A DNA stretch of 36,148 bases from JBGZFC01 sp964346495 (GCA_964346495.1 CAYFUW010000009.1:1-36148), one strand, 5' to 3'. Numbered from the stretch's first letter, positions 8,865-17,958 are shown. Numbers and translations are program-made. The notes: generated by a model from the letters alone, not told the origin.

Positions 8865-10784
8865 TTAATTCCCGTTTCTTTCTAACTGTTCGTCTATAGT
8901 TTGGTATGGTGAATTGATACTTTTAAATTCCGGAACCAACTCCTTCATCTGTTTCACAGATAGCATAGTATCGTACTCGTATGATGTTTTAATCAACTCG
9001 TCTATTTTTTTGCTAACAACGTCAAACTCATACTCCTGCACTTTTGCCACCATTATTTTTTTGTGATGAGTAGGAATAATATCCTCTTCTTTATTGAGCA
9101 GCTCTTCATAAAGTTTTTCACCCTGTCTTAAACCTGTAAATTCTATTTTAATGTTCTGAGAACCGGAAAGGCGAATCATTCGTTTAGCTAAATCTAAAAT
9201 CTTAACTGGTTTCCCCATATCGAAAAGGTAAATTTCCCCACCCTTTCCCATAGAGCCCGCTTCAAGAACCAACTGACAAGCCTCAGGAATAGTCATAAAA
9301 TAACGAATTATCTCGGGATGTGTAACGGTAACCGGTCCGCCATTCTTTATCTGTTCTTTAAATAGAGGAATAACAGAACCATTTGAGCCTAATACATTTC
9401 CAAATCTGGTAGTTATAAATTGAGTTGAAGCTTCTCCTTTTTTCTCTAAGTGTTTTGCAAGTGATTGAGTATAAATCTCACAAATTCTTTTTGAGCATCC
9501 CATAATATTGGAAGGATTAACTGCTTTATCCGTAGAAATCATTACAAACTTTTGAACTTTGAACTCCACAGAAAGGTCTGCCATTATCTTGGTACCTTTT
9601 ATATTAGTTTGTATCGACTCAGACACGTTCTCTTCCATCATAGGTACATGCTTGTAAGCTGCGGCATGAAAAACGTATTGCGGTTTTGTTTCCTGAAATA
9701 ACTTTCTCATACGAGTTTCGTTCATTATATCAGCAACAAAAATTCTCGTATTTATATTTCTCCAACTCTCTTGCATTTCTATGCGCATGTTATGCAAAGG
9801 AGTTTCTGCCTGGTCAATCAGAATTATGCTGTATGGATTGAATGCAGCGACCTGACGCACAATTTCACTACCGATTGAACCTGCTGCTCCGGTAACCATT
9901 ATTCGTTTTCCCTCAATATTTTTCGCTATATCTTGCAAATTAATATTAATAGGGTCACGAGGCAAGAGGTCTTCAATTTGAATATCTTTCAGCTGTCCTT
10001 TACTTGTTAATATTCCGCTCCACTCATTTATTGAAGCTCTGGTTGTAAGTAAAGAAATATTATGGTCAACAAACTTATTAAGCAGTGGCGAGTTTTTTAT
10101 CTCTTCCATTTTATGTGGTGAGACAATAACTATTTTAACGTTTTTAGATTCAAGAACCTTAAATAGTTTGTCGTTATTTGCATAAATTTCAACACCCATT
10201 ATACTTTTTCCAATCATTTTTTCCTGATCGGAAATAAAACCTGATAAACGAAAGTTAAACTCATTATTACCCTTCAAAGATTTTGCAACACTTATACCTG
10301 CTGCTCTTGTTCCATAAATGAATACATTACTAACACTCTCCACATTACCTGTAAAGGTGTCGTAAACCTCTTTCACAAATATTCTGGAAAACCCCATAAG
10401 AAGCACATTGAAAATATAAATTGCAACATAAGTGGGCAGAGAAAATGCAAGAGACTCATTCAGTTTCAATACAAACATAAATACCAAAGAGGCAACATAT
10501 CCTAAAGTGAGTGCATATAAAATTCTATATAAATCCGTGAAAGATGTAAAGCGCAAAATGCCACTATAGGTTTTAAAAATAAAGAAGGTGATTGTATTGA
10601 ATACAACCAATATTAATGTTATTGATATCTCATTGTCGAACGAGCCTAATTGCATCCCATTGTATGCATAACGTATAAAATTGACAAAGAAGCTTGAAAA
10701 TACAATAATTGCAATATCAATAATCAATATTGATAAACGAGACAAAACTCTATTTGAAAAGTAATTTTTAAGTATATTATTCAT
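8865..10784 (-). CDS. Membrane-bound nucleotide-sugar 4,6-dehydratase (WbpM/PglF/CapD type)
   Basis: This 639-aa protein has four N-terminal transmembrane helices (about 15-140), a CoA-binding-like Rossmann region (about 150-270), and a C-terminal extended-SDR domain. The NAD-binding motif TGAAGSIG is at 298-305. The catalytic region has Ser417-Thr-Asp-Lys420 and NIMGCSK at 427-432. The usual SDR Tyr is replaced by Met428, as in WbpM and PglF, where this fits inverting or retaining UDP-GlcNAc 4,6-dehydratase chemistry. It should make a 4-keto-6-deoxy sugar precursor for surface glycans or protein O-glycans. No glycosyltransferases or other sugar genes are nearby, so it stands alone. Its start is 50 bp after the S41 peptidase stop. 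Confidence 0.93.
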   Translation of the reverse strand: MNNILKNYFSNRVLSRLSILIIDIAIIVFSSFFVNFIRYAYNGMQLGSFDNEISITLILVVFNTITFFIFKTYSGILRFTSFTDLYRILYALTLGYVASLVFMFVLKLNESLAFSLPTYVAIYIFNVLLMGFSRIFVKEVYDTFTGNVESVSNVFIYGTRAAGISVAKSLKGNNEFNFRLSGFISDQEKMIGKSIMGVEIYANNDKLFKVLESKNVKIVIVSPHKMEEIKNSPLLNKFVDHNISLLTTRASINEWSGILTSKGQLKDIQIEDLLPRDPININLQDIAKNIEGKRIMVTGAAGSIGSEIVRQVAAFNPYSIILIDQAETPLHNMRIEMQESWRNINTRIFVADIMNETRMRKLFQETKPQYVFHAAAYKHVPMMEENVSESIQTNIKGTKIMADLSVEFKVQKFVMISTDKAVNPSNIMGCSKRICEIYTQSLAKHLEKKGEASTQFITTRFGNVLGSNGSVIPLFKEQIKNGGPVTVTHPEIIRYFMTIPEACQLVLEAGSMGKGGEIYLFDMGKPVKILDLAKRMIRLSGSQNIKIEFTGLRQGEKLYEELLNKEEDIIPTHHKKIMVAKVQEYEFDVVSKKIDELIKTSYEYDTMLSVKQMKELVPEFKSINSPYQTIDEQLERNGN

Positions 10785-10834
10785 TAAGAAAGATCTTTAA
10801 AACGATTTATTAATTCAGAAAATTAATCACTACA

Positions 10835-12541
10835 TCAAGATACAAACGTATAATTCATCATGAAATAGTTTTCATAATGGCTATTTTCAGTGTTAATTAT
10901 CTCACTGAACAAACCATTATATTTTCCATTAGCCACGTTATTTGGAGAAGCCAATCCTCTCTCAATTAGCTGCACTGCTTTGTCAAGCAACATATCTTCC
11001 TGAGAAAGAACATAATAAAAGCCTTCATCGCCAAAAAAGTTTCTAACAATAAATGCAACCAGTTGATTTTGCATTAAATCATAAGACTCTTCTATATAAT
11101 ATGGTCTTCTCCTTATACCCAAATTATCGGCATAGCTAACCATATTAAGCGCAAGAGGCTGTTTTTGCAAATGATTTTTCAGTTTCTCAACTGTATCAAA
11201 ACCTTTAAGCTTCTCTTTGTAAATATCTGAATATATCATTGCATACTCCTGAATTATTCCTTTACTAACAAGAGAATTATAATATGAGTTTATACCAACA
11301 GTATCTCTTTTTACAAAAATATCAGGCATAATTCCATCACCACCGAAAACTGTTCTTCCTCCTTTTGTTTTGAAAGGAACCAAAGCCAACGATGTATCTA
11401 CATTTACATAATCACCTTGCAGGTAGCGATTTACAGCTTCCATCTCGTAATCGGCATATTTGCCTTTTTCATAACTTCGCTGTATTGAACGTCCCGATGG
11501 CGTGTAATAGCGTGCTACAGTTAATCTGATAGCTGAACCATCGGGGAAGTCCCGCTGATTTTGTACCAATCCTTTTCCAAAAGAACGTCTTCCCAATACT
11601 AAACCTCTGTCGTGGTCCTGAATAGCTCCTGCAAATATTTCGCTCGCCGATGCGCTCATCTCATCAATAAGAACAACTATATCGTCATCTTTGCTTGTAC
11701 CGGAACCATTTGCATAACTATCCGTTCTGGGGAAGTTTCGTCCTTCGGCATAAACAATCAGATCTCCCTTATTTAAAAACTCATTTAGCATTGACACTAC
11801 AACATCTAATGAACCACCGCTATTTCCTCTTAAATCTACTACGAAAGATTTTGCACCGTAACTTTTCAGTTTCGAAAGCGCAGAAATAAATTCATTATAT
11901 GTATTCAAGCCAAAAGTAATTATTTTAATATAGCCAACATCTTCCGATTGCATAAAAGATGCAACAATACTATTCATCGGGATATCTCCACGTGTAATAG
12001 TTATATCTTGTAGCTTCGATGAGTCACCTCTCTTTATAGCAAGTTTTACTTCAGAGCCTTTTTCTCCTCTAAGTGTGTTTAGTACTTCTTGATTTGTTAT
12101 TTTTTTACCGGCTACAAGTGTATCGTTTACTTTTACAATCCTATCCCATTGATTAATACCTGCAGCTTCCGATGGACCACCCGGCACTATGCTTGTTACC
12201 ACAATTGTGTCTTTTAGAACAAAGAAACTAACACCAATCCCTGAGAAATGTCCTTCGAGTTCCTCTTTCACTCGTTTCATCTCTCCTACAGATATGTATG
12301 TAGAGTGTGGGTCTAGTTCTTCTACAATATTGGGCAATGCGTCCTCAATTAACTGTCTGATATTTACGGTATCAACGTATGATTTATTGATATAATTGAG
12401 CACTGCATCAATTTTACCAACTCCACCCATTCTGGAAGAACTGCCAAATTTCACATATTTGTTACCAATAAAAATACCTATCGCGATACCGACAGCTATC
12501 CACAAAGGCAACCAAACTTTATTATTATTTTTAGAATACAT
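10835..12541 (-). CDS. S41 family C-terminal processing peptidase
   Basis: This 568-aa peptidase has one N-terminal membrane anchor (about residues 9-27), a PDZ domain (about 95-185, containing GHFSGIGVSF and VPGGPSEAAGI) and the tail-specific protease domain. The Ser/Lys dyad is Ser298 in SASASE and Lys323 in SFGKGLVQ; the 25-residue spacing equals that of E. coli Prc. It should degrade or trim envelope proteins from their C-terminus in the periplasm. A roughly 170-residue C-terminal extension follows the protease core, common in Bacteroidetes CtpA proteins. Its start is 4 bp after the dCMP deaminase stop, so the two are almost certainly cotranscribed. Confidence 0.95.
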   Translation of the reverse strand: MYSKNNNKVWLPLWIAVGIAIGIFIGNKYVKFGSSSRMGGVGKIDAVLNYINKSYVDTVNIRQLIEDALPNIVEELDPHSTYISVGEMKRVKEELEGHFSGIGVSFFVLKDTIVVTSIVPGGPSEAAGINQWDRIVKVNDTLVAGKKITNQEVLNTLRGEKGSEVKLAIKRGDSSKLQDITITRGDIPMNSIVASFMQSEDVGYIKIITFGLNTYNEFISALSKLKSYGAKSFVVDLRGNSGGSLDVVVSMLNEFLNKGDLIVYAEGRNFPRTDSYANGSGTSKDDDIVVLIDEMSASASEIFAGAIQDHDRGLVLGRRSFGKGLVQNQRDFPDGSAIRLTVARYYTPSGRSIQRSYEKGKYADYEMEAVNRYLQGDYVNVDTSLALVPFKTKGGRTVFGGDGIMPDIFVKRDTVGINSYYNSLVSKGIIQEYAMIYSDIYKEKLKGFDTVEKLKNHLQKQPLALNMVSYADNLGIRRRPYYIEESYDLMQNQLVAFIVRNFFGDEGFYYVLSQEDMLLDKAVQLIERGLASPNNVANGKYNGLFSEIINTENSHYENYFMMNYTFVS

Positions 12542-12545
12542 TTTA

Positions 12546-13022
12546 TTATACCTTATTATTCAGATCAATTTCAACCAAATCTATCGATGCTCTTTTCAGC
12601 AAATCTATTCCATCGCTCAGTCTGTATGAATCGGCATAAACTACACGTTTAATTCCGGCTTGTATTATCAACTTGGCACATTCAATACAAGGCGATGATG
12701 TGACATATAGAGTAGCTCCTTCGCTACTATTTCCGGAACGTGCAACTTTTGTTATCGCATTCGCCTCTGCGTGAAGCACATAAGGCTTTGTTTTATCATT
12801 CTCGTCTTCACATATATTTTCAAATCCGGAAGGCGTGCCATTGTAACCATCCGAAATAATCATTTTGTCTTTTACCAGTAAAGCACCTACCTTACGACGC
12901 TGACAATAAGAATTTTCCGCCCAGATGAATGCCATTCTCATGTAACGCTTATCCAGCTTCAATTGTTTTTCTTGTTTTTCCATTGGCATTCTATCTTCTG
13001 TATCTATTTTGTTATTATTCAA
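12546..13022 (-). CDS. Deoxycytidylate (dCMP) deaminase family protein
   Basis: This 158-aa zinc-dependent cytidine/deoxycytidylate deaminase converts dCMP to dUMP for thymidylate synthesis. The zinc site is His84-A-Glu86 (HAEANA) with Cys112 and Cys115 (PCIEC). Other family features are NSYCQRRKVGALLVKD near the N-terminus and the DGYNGTPSGFENICE segment, whose Cys71 is part of a second metal site in relatives. Alternative starts at Met12 (12989) and Met14 (12983) are possible, since the first 20 residues are polar and not conserved. The gene is 48 bp downstream of nadC and 4 bp upstream of the S41 peptidase. A ComEB name is sometimes used for this family, but competence is not implied. Confidence 0.94.
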   Translation of the reverse strand: MNNNKIDTEDRMPMEKQEKQLKLDKRYMRMAFIWAENSYCQRRKVGALLVKDKMIISDGYNGTPSGFENICEDENDKTKPYVLHAEANAITKVARSGNSSEGATLYVTSSPCIECAKLIIQAGIKRVVYADSYRLSDGIDLLKRASIDLVEIDLNNKV

Positions 13023-13070
13023 TGTATTATTTCCTCCTTTTTAGTTATCAAATATACAAAATGGGTGTTC

Positions 13071-13925
13071 TCATTTCACCGCTTTCAAGCTCATATCTAA
13101 GCTCTTAATAGAGTGAGTTAATGCACCAACCGAAATAAAGTCTACTCCGGTTTCGGCATAAGAGCGAATAGTTTCTAATGTTATACCTCCTGACGACTCC
13201 AACTCTACTCTGCCGTTCACAATATCAACAGCTTTTTGTGTCTGTTCTGGTGTAAAATTATCGAGCATAATACGGTGCACACCTCCTACACGTAGAGCTT
13301 CATTCAGTTCATCGTAGTTACGAACCTCTATCTCTATTTTAAGATCTTTGCCTTTTTCTGCCAAATAGTTTTGTGCTCTGCGAATGGCATTCTCTATTCC
13401 TCCTGCAAAATCGACATGATTATCCTTCAAAAGAATCATATCGAACAGTCCGATACGATGATTTACACCTCCGCCTATTTTCACAGCCTCTTTCTCCAGC
13501 ATTCTCATACCCGGTGTAGTTTTCCTTGTGTCCAGAACTCGTGTTTTTGTTCCTGCCAACAAGTCAACGTATCGCTTTGTAGTGGTAGCAATACCGCTCA
13601 TACGCTGCATAATATTCAGCACAAGGCGTTCGGTTTGTAAAATAGATTGTACTTTTCCGGTCACCACAAATGCAACATCGCCAGGCTTAACCAACTCCCC
13701 ATCATTGATGAATACTTCTACTTCCAGATTGGAATCGAAAGCATGAAAAACTTCAATTGCCGCACGAACTCCGGCCAATACACCGGCTTCTTTAATTAAC
13801 AATTGTGACTTTCCTATTTCATTTTCAGGAATACTACACAAAGTTGTGTGATCGCCCTCGCCAATATCTTCAGCAAAAGCGAGTTCTATTAATTTTTCAT
13901 TTAACTCTTTTATGGTCATATGCAA
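13071..13925 (-). CDS. nadC: Nicotinate-nucleotide diphosphorylase (carboxylating)
   Basis: This 284-aa quinolinate phosphoribosyltransferase converts quinolinate and PRPP to nicotinate mononucleotide in de novo NAD synthesis. Diagnostic motifs are the EDIGEGDHT segment near 19-27, TERLVLNIMQRMSGIAT at 98-114, LDTRKTTPGMR at 131-141, and KIGGGVNHRIGLFD followed by LLKDNH near 149-170. The C-terminus carries LESSGGI. Length matches the family (about 280-300 aa). ATG codons at 13925 and 13919 are both possible. nadA and nadB are not in the window. It is the first gene of the nadC - dCMP deaminase - S41 peptidase run and is divergent from rlmH. Confidence 0.96.
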   Translation of the reverse strand: MHMTIKELNEKLIELAFAEDIGEGDHTTLCSIPENEIGKSQLLIKEAGVLAGVRAAIEVFHAFDSNLEVEVFINDGELVKPGDVAFVVTGKVQSILQTERLVLNIMQRMSGIATTTKRYVDLLAGTKTRVLDTRKTTPGMRMLEKEAVKIGGGVNHRIGLFDMILLKDNHVDFAGGIENAIRRAQNYLAEKGKDLKIEIEVRNYDELNEALRVGGVHRIMLDNFTPEQTQKAVDIVNGRVELESSGGITLETIRSYAETGVDFISVGALTHSIKSLDMSLKAVK

Positions 13926-14102
13926 AGTAAGATGTGCAGTGTTTTAACTAAGATAATCAAGAGAATTCAGATATTTCAATTATATAACCCAAATTCGAGT
14001 GCAAAATTATAAAATAAAGCGGTATATTTGTAGGAATATACTGTTTTTATTTTTTTATAACCCAAATAACCCCAATTCACTATCAGTAAATAACATTTCT
14101 TT

Positions 14103-14576
14103 ATGAAAATTATACTACTTTCAGTAGGAAAAACAGATAAAGATTCATTTTCCACACTTATTAAAGAGTATGAAAAGAGGGTAAATCGTTATACCGCTTT
14201 CGAAACTATTATAGTACCGGATATTAAAGGCTCTAAAAAGCTTCCCGAAAAAGGCCAAAAAGCATTAGAGGGAAATAATATTCTGAAAGCATTGCAACCG
14301 ACCGACTACGTTGTTTTACTTGATGACAAGGGCGATGAGTATTCATCTACCGAATTTGCCGATTTTATCGAAAAAAAGAGCCACTCTGTTGCAAAAAGAA
14401 TGGTTTTCGTAATAGGTGGACCTTATGGTTTTTCGGATGAAATTTACAGTCGTGCAAATGAAAAAGTATCTCTTTCGCGTATGACTTTCACTCACCAAAT
14501 GGTACGACTGATTTTCACAGAGCAACTTTACAGAGCCATGACAATTATGAAAGGCGAACCTTATCACCACGAGTAA
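14103..14576 (+). CDS. rlmH: 23S rRNA (pseudouridine(1915)-N3)-methyltransferase
   Basis: This 157-aa SPOUT-fold enzyme is RlmH, which methylates pseudouridine 1915 in helix 69 of 23S rRNA. The knotted C-terminal SAM site is clear: FVIGGPYGF at 102-110, then LSRMTFTHQMVRLIFTEQLYRA, and the invariant C-terminal GEPYHHE. Length is within 2 residues of E. coli RlmH (155 aa). It is divergent from nadC across a 177-bp spacer containing a TATATTTG box at 14023-14030. The downstream hydrolase has its own putative promoter, so rlmH may be monocistronic. Confidence 0.97.
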   Translation: MKIILLSVGKTDKDSFSTLIKEYEKRVNRYTAFETIIVPDIKGSKKLPEKGQKALEGNNILKALQPTDYVVLLDDKGDEYSSTEFADFIEKKSHSVAKRMVFVIGGPYGFSDEIYSRANEKVSLSRMTFTHQMVRLIFTEQLYRAMTIMKGEPYHHE

Positions 14577-14600
14577 CAACGGACACAACTTTCTTAAATA

Positions 14601-14634
14601 TTTGCATATTTCAAACAAAATAGTTTTAACTTTG
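14601..14634 (+). promoter_or_regulatory. Bacteroidetes-type promoter for the alpha/beta hydrolase gene
   Basis: TTTG at 14601-14604 and TAACTTTG at 14627-14634 match the Bacteroidetes -33 (TTTG) and -7 (TAnnTTTG) consensus with a 22-bp spacer, slightly long. The expected start is around 14640, leaving a leader of about 30 nt before the ATG at 14669. Confidence 0.6.
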
Positions 14635-14668
14635 TAGTAGGAAACAACTAATAAAACTTGCTCCACTT

Positions 14669-16069
14669 ATGAGAAAATTAATATTTACACTGTTGTTGTT
14701 GATTTCGTTCCAGGCTGTTCACACACAAGAAATAAGCGGCAAATGGCTCGGCACACTCGATATTATGGGCAACAAATTACGTGTTGGTTTTACTATTGAG
14801 AAAAAAGACACAATATACACGTCTAAAATGGATAGTCCCGACCAAAATGCTTTTGACCTGCCCACAAATAAGACAACTTTTATTCATCCAAATATAGAAA
14901 TTGATGCTTCAGGTTTAGGTATAAAATACGAAGGAGTTTTCGAAGGCGACTCTATTAATGGAACCTTCAAGCAAGGAGGCATGTCTTTTCCATTGATATT
15001 AAAACGAAATGAAAAGCCACTATTAAATCGTCCGCAAGAGCCACAACCGCCATTCCAATATAAATCGGATGATGTTACATTCGAAAATATTAAAGACAAA
15101 ATTACTCTTGCAGGTACACTCACAATGCCCGATTCAACAGGCACATTCCCGGCTGTAATTCTAATAGCAGGAAGCGGACCAAACGACAGAAACGAAAATA
15201 TTTTAGGACACAAACCATTTCTGGTAATTGCCGATTATCTTACAAAAAACGGTTTTGCTGTACTCAGATACGATAAACGAGGTGTTGGCGACTCACAAGG
15301 TGATTTTAAACTTGCTACCTTAGACGATTTCGTTACCGATGCTGAAGCCGCAATAGCATTTCTAAAAAAACATAATCATATAGATAAAAAACAGATTGGA
15401 GTAATCGGACATAGCGAAGGTGGAATTGTTGCATCTATGTTAGCTGCAAAAAACAAAAAAGATATTGCATTTGTGGTACTTATGGCATCACCCGGAGTTC
15501 CCGGAATTGACATAATCATGAAACAAAATGAAGTACTGATGCAACAATCTGGAATGGAAATTGAGAATATTGAACGATTACAAAAGATAAATCGAGAAAC
15601 TTTTGAGAGTTTGATAGATTGGGAAAACACAGAAATCAACAGAACGGATTTACGTGACCGCATTGGACAGTTTTGGGAACAACTTCCAATACTTGTGAAA
15701 CTGCAACAAAAGAAAGATGTTTTTGTGCGAAATCAATTCAATGCAATGGTACTCTCTGGATATCGCAGTTTTTTGAAAAGTCAACCAGAAAAATATATTC
15801 AAAAAATATCTGTCCCCGTATTAGCAATTAATGGCGAAAAAGATTTTCAAGTTGAATTCCAAGACAATCTATCGGCTATAAAAAACGCTTTGGAAAAAGG
15901 AGGCAATTTTAAATATGAAATAAAGTCGTATCCCGACTCAAACCACCTGTTTCAAGAGTGTGAAACGGGGCAGATGGATGAGTATGGAAAAATAGAACAG
16001 ACTATTTCACCGCAGGTACTCAAAGATATTGCTAATTGGCTGAAAAGAAAAACTTTGCAAAATAAATAA
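14669..16069 (+). CDS. Secreted alpha/beta hydrolase
   Basis: This 466-aa protein has a signal peptide (about residues 1-19, before QEISGKW) and should be exported to the periplasm. An N-terminal domain of about 110 residues is rich in beta-strand-like segments, with unknown role. The hydrolase domain carries the oxyanion region LIAGSGPNDRN, the nucleophile elbow GHSEGG with Ser249, and a C-terminal Asp (INGEKDFQV) and His (SNHLFQ). This is the arrangement of broad esterases/acyl-peptidases (BD-FAE or S9-like). The substrate cannot be told from sequence. A promoter is proposed at 14601-14634. The 67-aa membrane protein follows 5 bp downstream. Confidence 0.9.
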   Translation: MRKLIFTLLLLISFQAVHTQEISGKWLGTLDIMGNKLRVGFTIEKKDTIYTSKMDSPDQNAFDLPTNKTTFIHPNIEIDASGLGIKYEGVFEGDSINGTFKQGGMSFPLILKRNEKPLLNRPQEPQPPFQYKSDDVTFENIKDKITLAGTLTMPDSTGTFPAVILIAGSGPNDRNENILGHKPFLVIADYLTKNGFAVLRYDKRGVGDSQGDFKLATLDDFVTDAEAAIAFLKKHNHIDKKQIGVIGHSEGGIVASMLAAKNKKDIAFVVLMASPGVPGIDIIMKQNEVLMQQSGMEIENIERLQKINRETFESLIDWENTEINRTDLRDRIGQFWEQLPILVKLQQKKDVFVRNQFNAMVLSGYRSFLKSQPEKYIQKISVPVLAINGEKDFQVEFQDNLSAIKNALEKGGNFKYEIKSYPDSNHLFQECETGQMDEYGKIEQTISPQVLKDIANWLKRKTLQNK

Positions 16070-16074
16070 GACAA

Positions 16075-16278
16075 ATGAATATGAAACCAAACAAGATAAT
16101 AAAAACAGCTTTAAATGTAATCAAATTCCTGATTATTGCAATAGTAGTTATAGCAATTATCTGCTTAATTACACTGCCAAAACTGCAAGGTTATGTTATT
16201 GCAGGAGGAGGAGCACTTTTGATAGTAAACTTACTTATAGCGATGGTTATGCTAAAAAACAATTACAACAAAAAGTAA
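16075..16278 (+). CDS. Small two-helix membrane protein, function unknown
   Basis: This 67-aa hydrophobic protein has two predicted transmembrane segments (about 14-34 and 40-58) and short Lys/Asn-rich ends, so it should lie in the inner membrane with both ends cytoplasmic by the positive-inside rule. An alternative start is the second Met (16081). It starts 5 bp after the hydrolase stop, which supports real translation and cotranscription. Its stop and that of the convergent AlkD-like gene are separated by one base. I do not recognise a family. Confidence 0.65.
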   Translation: MNMKPNKIIKTALNVIKFLIIAIVVIAIICLITLPKLQGYVIAGGGALLIVNLLIAMVMLKNNYNKK

Positions 16279-16279
16279 C

Positions 16280-16951
16280 CTATTCCAATAGAGAAAATTC
16301 GAAACTCAATATTTCATATATCTCTCTTTCAACGCCGTTATTGGAGTTTTCGAACGGTTTCATCAATTCCAAAACAGTTTCGGCACGTTTTTTAGATGTT
16401 CGCCCATAAAATTTGAACACATTCAGTGCTGCTCGTTGCAGAAATGTTGACTCATTTCGAATATCTTTCTGCAATTTTTGAAGAATATCATCCATATTCA
16501 GCTGGTCTAATTCGATATCATCTTTGCGGATAATAAATAATCGTGCCAGGAGCCAATATCCTGTTGTTCGAATATTTTCGTCAGAGCTCTCTATCCAACG
16601 TTGAGCCAAGTCAACAGCATTTTTATGATTTTGGAACAGATTCATACACGCTTGCTCTCTAATCTCCTGATTTGGAATCTTCTCACACCACTCATCGGCT
16701 GTTTTATCTGAAAGATGCTCCACAGGATAAAGCATAGTAGCCAAAATTTTCAGTTCACGGGTATCTTTTTCATAGAGAGTTTCGGCAAGAGTAACATTTT
16801 GCGAATATTTCTTTGCAATTTGGCGCAACTTCGGAATATCTACACCAAAATTCAGCTTATAATCCAATCCTTTTTCCCGCATACTTGTTGAAACTACGCC
16901 ATTCATCGACAAACGCAAGTCTGTTCGTATTTGTTTTAATATTGCATCCAT
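16280..16951 (-). CDS. DNA alkylation repair protein-like (AlkD/HEAT-repeat)
   Basis: This 223-aa protein is all-helical in appearance and resembles the AlkD family of HEAT-like-repeat DNA glycosylases that excise positively charged alkylated bases. Supporting segments are FGVDIPKLRQIAKKY near 35-50, the ELKILATMLY repeat, REQACMNLF and the IRTTGYWLLARLF helix. Length is typical (AlkD is about 235 aa). Catalytic residues could not be mapped confidently; many Bacteroidetes members are divergent and may bind DNA without glycosylase activity. The gene stands alone, convergent with the small membrane protein gene and divergent from pepE. Confidence 0.82.
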   Translation of the reverse strand: MDAILKQIRTDLRLSMNGVVSTSMREKGLDYKLNFGVDIPKLRQIAKKYSQNVTLAETLYEKDTRELKILATMLYPVEHLSDKTADEWCEKIPNQEIREQACMNLFQNHKNAVDLAQRWIESSDENIRTTGYWLLARLFIIRKDDIELDQLNMDDILQKLQKDIRNESTFLQRAALNVFKFYGRTSKKRAETVLELMKPFENSNNGVEREIYEILSFEFSLLE

Positions 16952-17052
16952 TTTAAATCATTTTTTTTGTTCCATATGGCTGAAAACATATCAACTATGC
17001 AGCCCGAATACAAATTTAATGCTTTTACCTATAATTTCCACATTTTATTTTG

Positions 17053-17060
17053 TATATTTG
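17053..17060 (+). promoter_or_regulatory. -7 promoter box of the dipeptidase E gene
   Basis: TATATTTG matches the Bacteroidetes -7 consensus TAnnTTTG and lies 28 bp before the ATG at 17089. It overlaps a further-upstream in-frame ATG (17050), which argues that the longer reading is not used. No clear TTTG lies 19-22 bp upstream. Confidence 0.5.
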
Positions 17061-17088
17061 CGAGATATTTAATAAAAAATTACACAAA

Positions 17089-17793
17089 ATGAGACTACTA
17101 TTAATTAGCAATTCGACCAACCCGGGTGAACAATATCTGGACTACCCAAAACACAACATCAAAGATTTTCTTGGTGAAAGAAAAAACATAGTTTTTATAC
17201 CATACGCGGCTGTAACTTTTTCGTTTGATGAATATGTAGATAAAGTAAACGCACGCTTTGCCGATATAGGACTAGAAGTAACAGGTATTCACACATTTGA
17301 GAACCCTGTAGAAGCTATTGAAAATTGCGATGCTATCGTAGTTGGCGGTGGAAACACATGGCAATTAGTAAAAATGTTACAAGAAAATGGTTTGATTAAG
17401 CCAATCCGCAAAGCTGTTAAAGAAGGAACGCCATATGTAGGCTGGAGTGCAGGTTCTAACATTGCTTGCCCATCGTTGCGCACAACTAACGACATGCCTA
17501 TTGTAGAGCCAAAGAGATTTAAAACTCTGAAGTTTGTTCCATTCCAAATTAATCCGCATTACCTTGATGCACATCCGGCAGATCACGGAGGCGAAACTCG
17601 CGAAATGCGTATTCAGGAGTTCTTGCAAGTACACCAGGACACTTTCGTGGTTGGACTTCGCGAAGGAACTATGCTTCTGCTGGAAGACAAGAAACTATCA
17701 CTTATCGGAAAAAGAGATGCCCGCATTTTCAAATTCGGACAAGAACCTAAGGAACTTTCCAATAAAGATGACTTTAGTTTCTTACTAAAATAA
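17089..17793 (+). CDS. pepE: Dipeptidase E (alpha-aspartyl dipeptidase, S51 family)
   Basis: This 234-aa cytoplasmic peptidase hydrolyses dipeptides with an N-terminal aspartate. Starting at the ATG at 17089, the catalytic residues fall at Ser120 (GWSAGSN), Asp135 (TTNDMPI) and His157 (NPHYLDAH). These are the positions reported for the enterobacterial PepE triad, which strongly supports this start over the in-frame ATG at 17050. Other features are the glycine-rich VVGGGNTWQL segment at 84-93 and the C-terminal HGGETREMRI loop. The gene appears monocistronic and is followed by a hairpin at 17828-17853. Confidence 0.95.
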   Translation: MRLLLISNSTNPGEQYLDYPKHNIKDFLGERKNIVFIPYAAVTFSFDEYVDKVNARFADIGLEVTGIHTFENPVEAIENCDAIVVGGGNTWQLVKMLQENGLIKPIRKAVKEGTPYVGWSAGSNIACPSLRTTNDMPIVEPKRFKTLKFVPFQINPHYLDAHPADHGGETREMRIQEFLQVHQDTFVVGLREGTMLLLEDKKLSLIGKRDARIFKFGQEPKELSNKDDFSFLLK

Positions 17794-17827
17794 GAACTGA
17801 CAGTTTCAATATATATCTTAATATAAC

Positions 17828-17853
17828 AGAGACGTGAAAATTATCACGTCTCT
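17828..17853. repeat. 10-bp inverted repeat after pepE (possible terminator, related to the 1818-1878 element)
   Basis: AGAGACGTGA (17828-17837) and TCACGTCTCT (17844-17853) pair perfectly around a 6-nt loop. The T content after the right arm is broken up (ATCTTTATAT), so terminator strength is doubtful. The arms share AGAGACG/CGTCTCT with the inverted repeat at 1818-1878. Confidence 0.7.
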
Positions 17854-17958
17854 ATCTTTATATAAAAAATCAATGTTATTTTTTAAATATTACCTATACT
17901 GATTATAATAAATTACAAATATTCACTATCAGAAATTTTCTTTTCCAAAAAATTGTTA

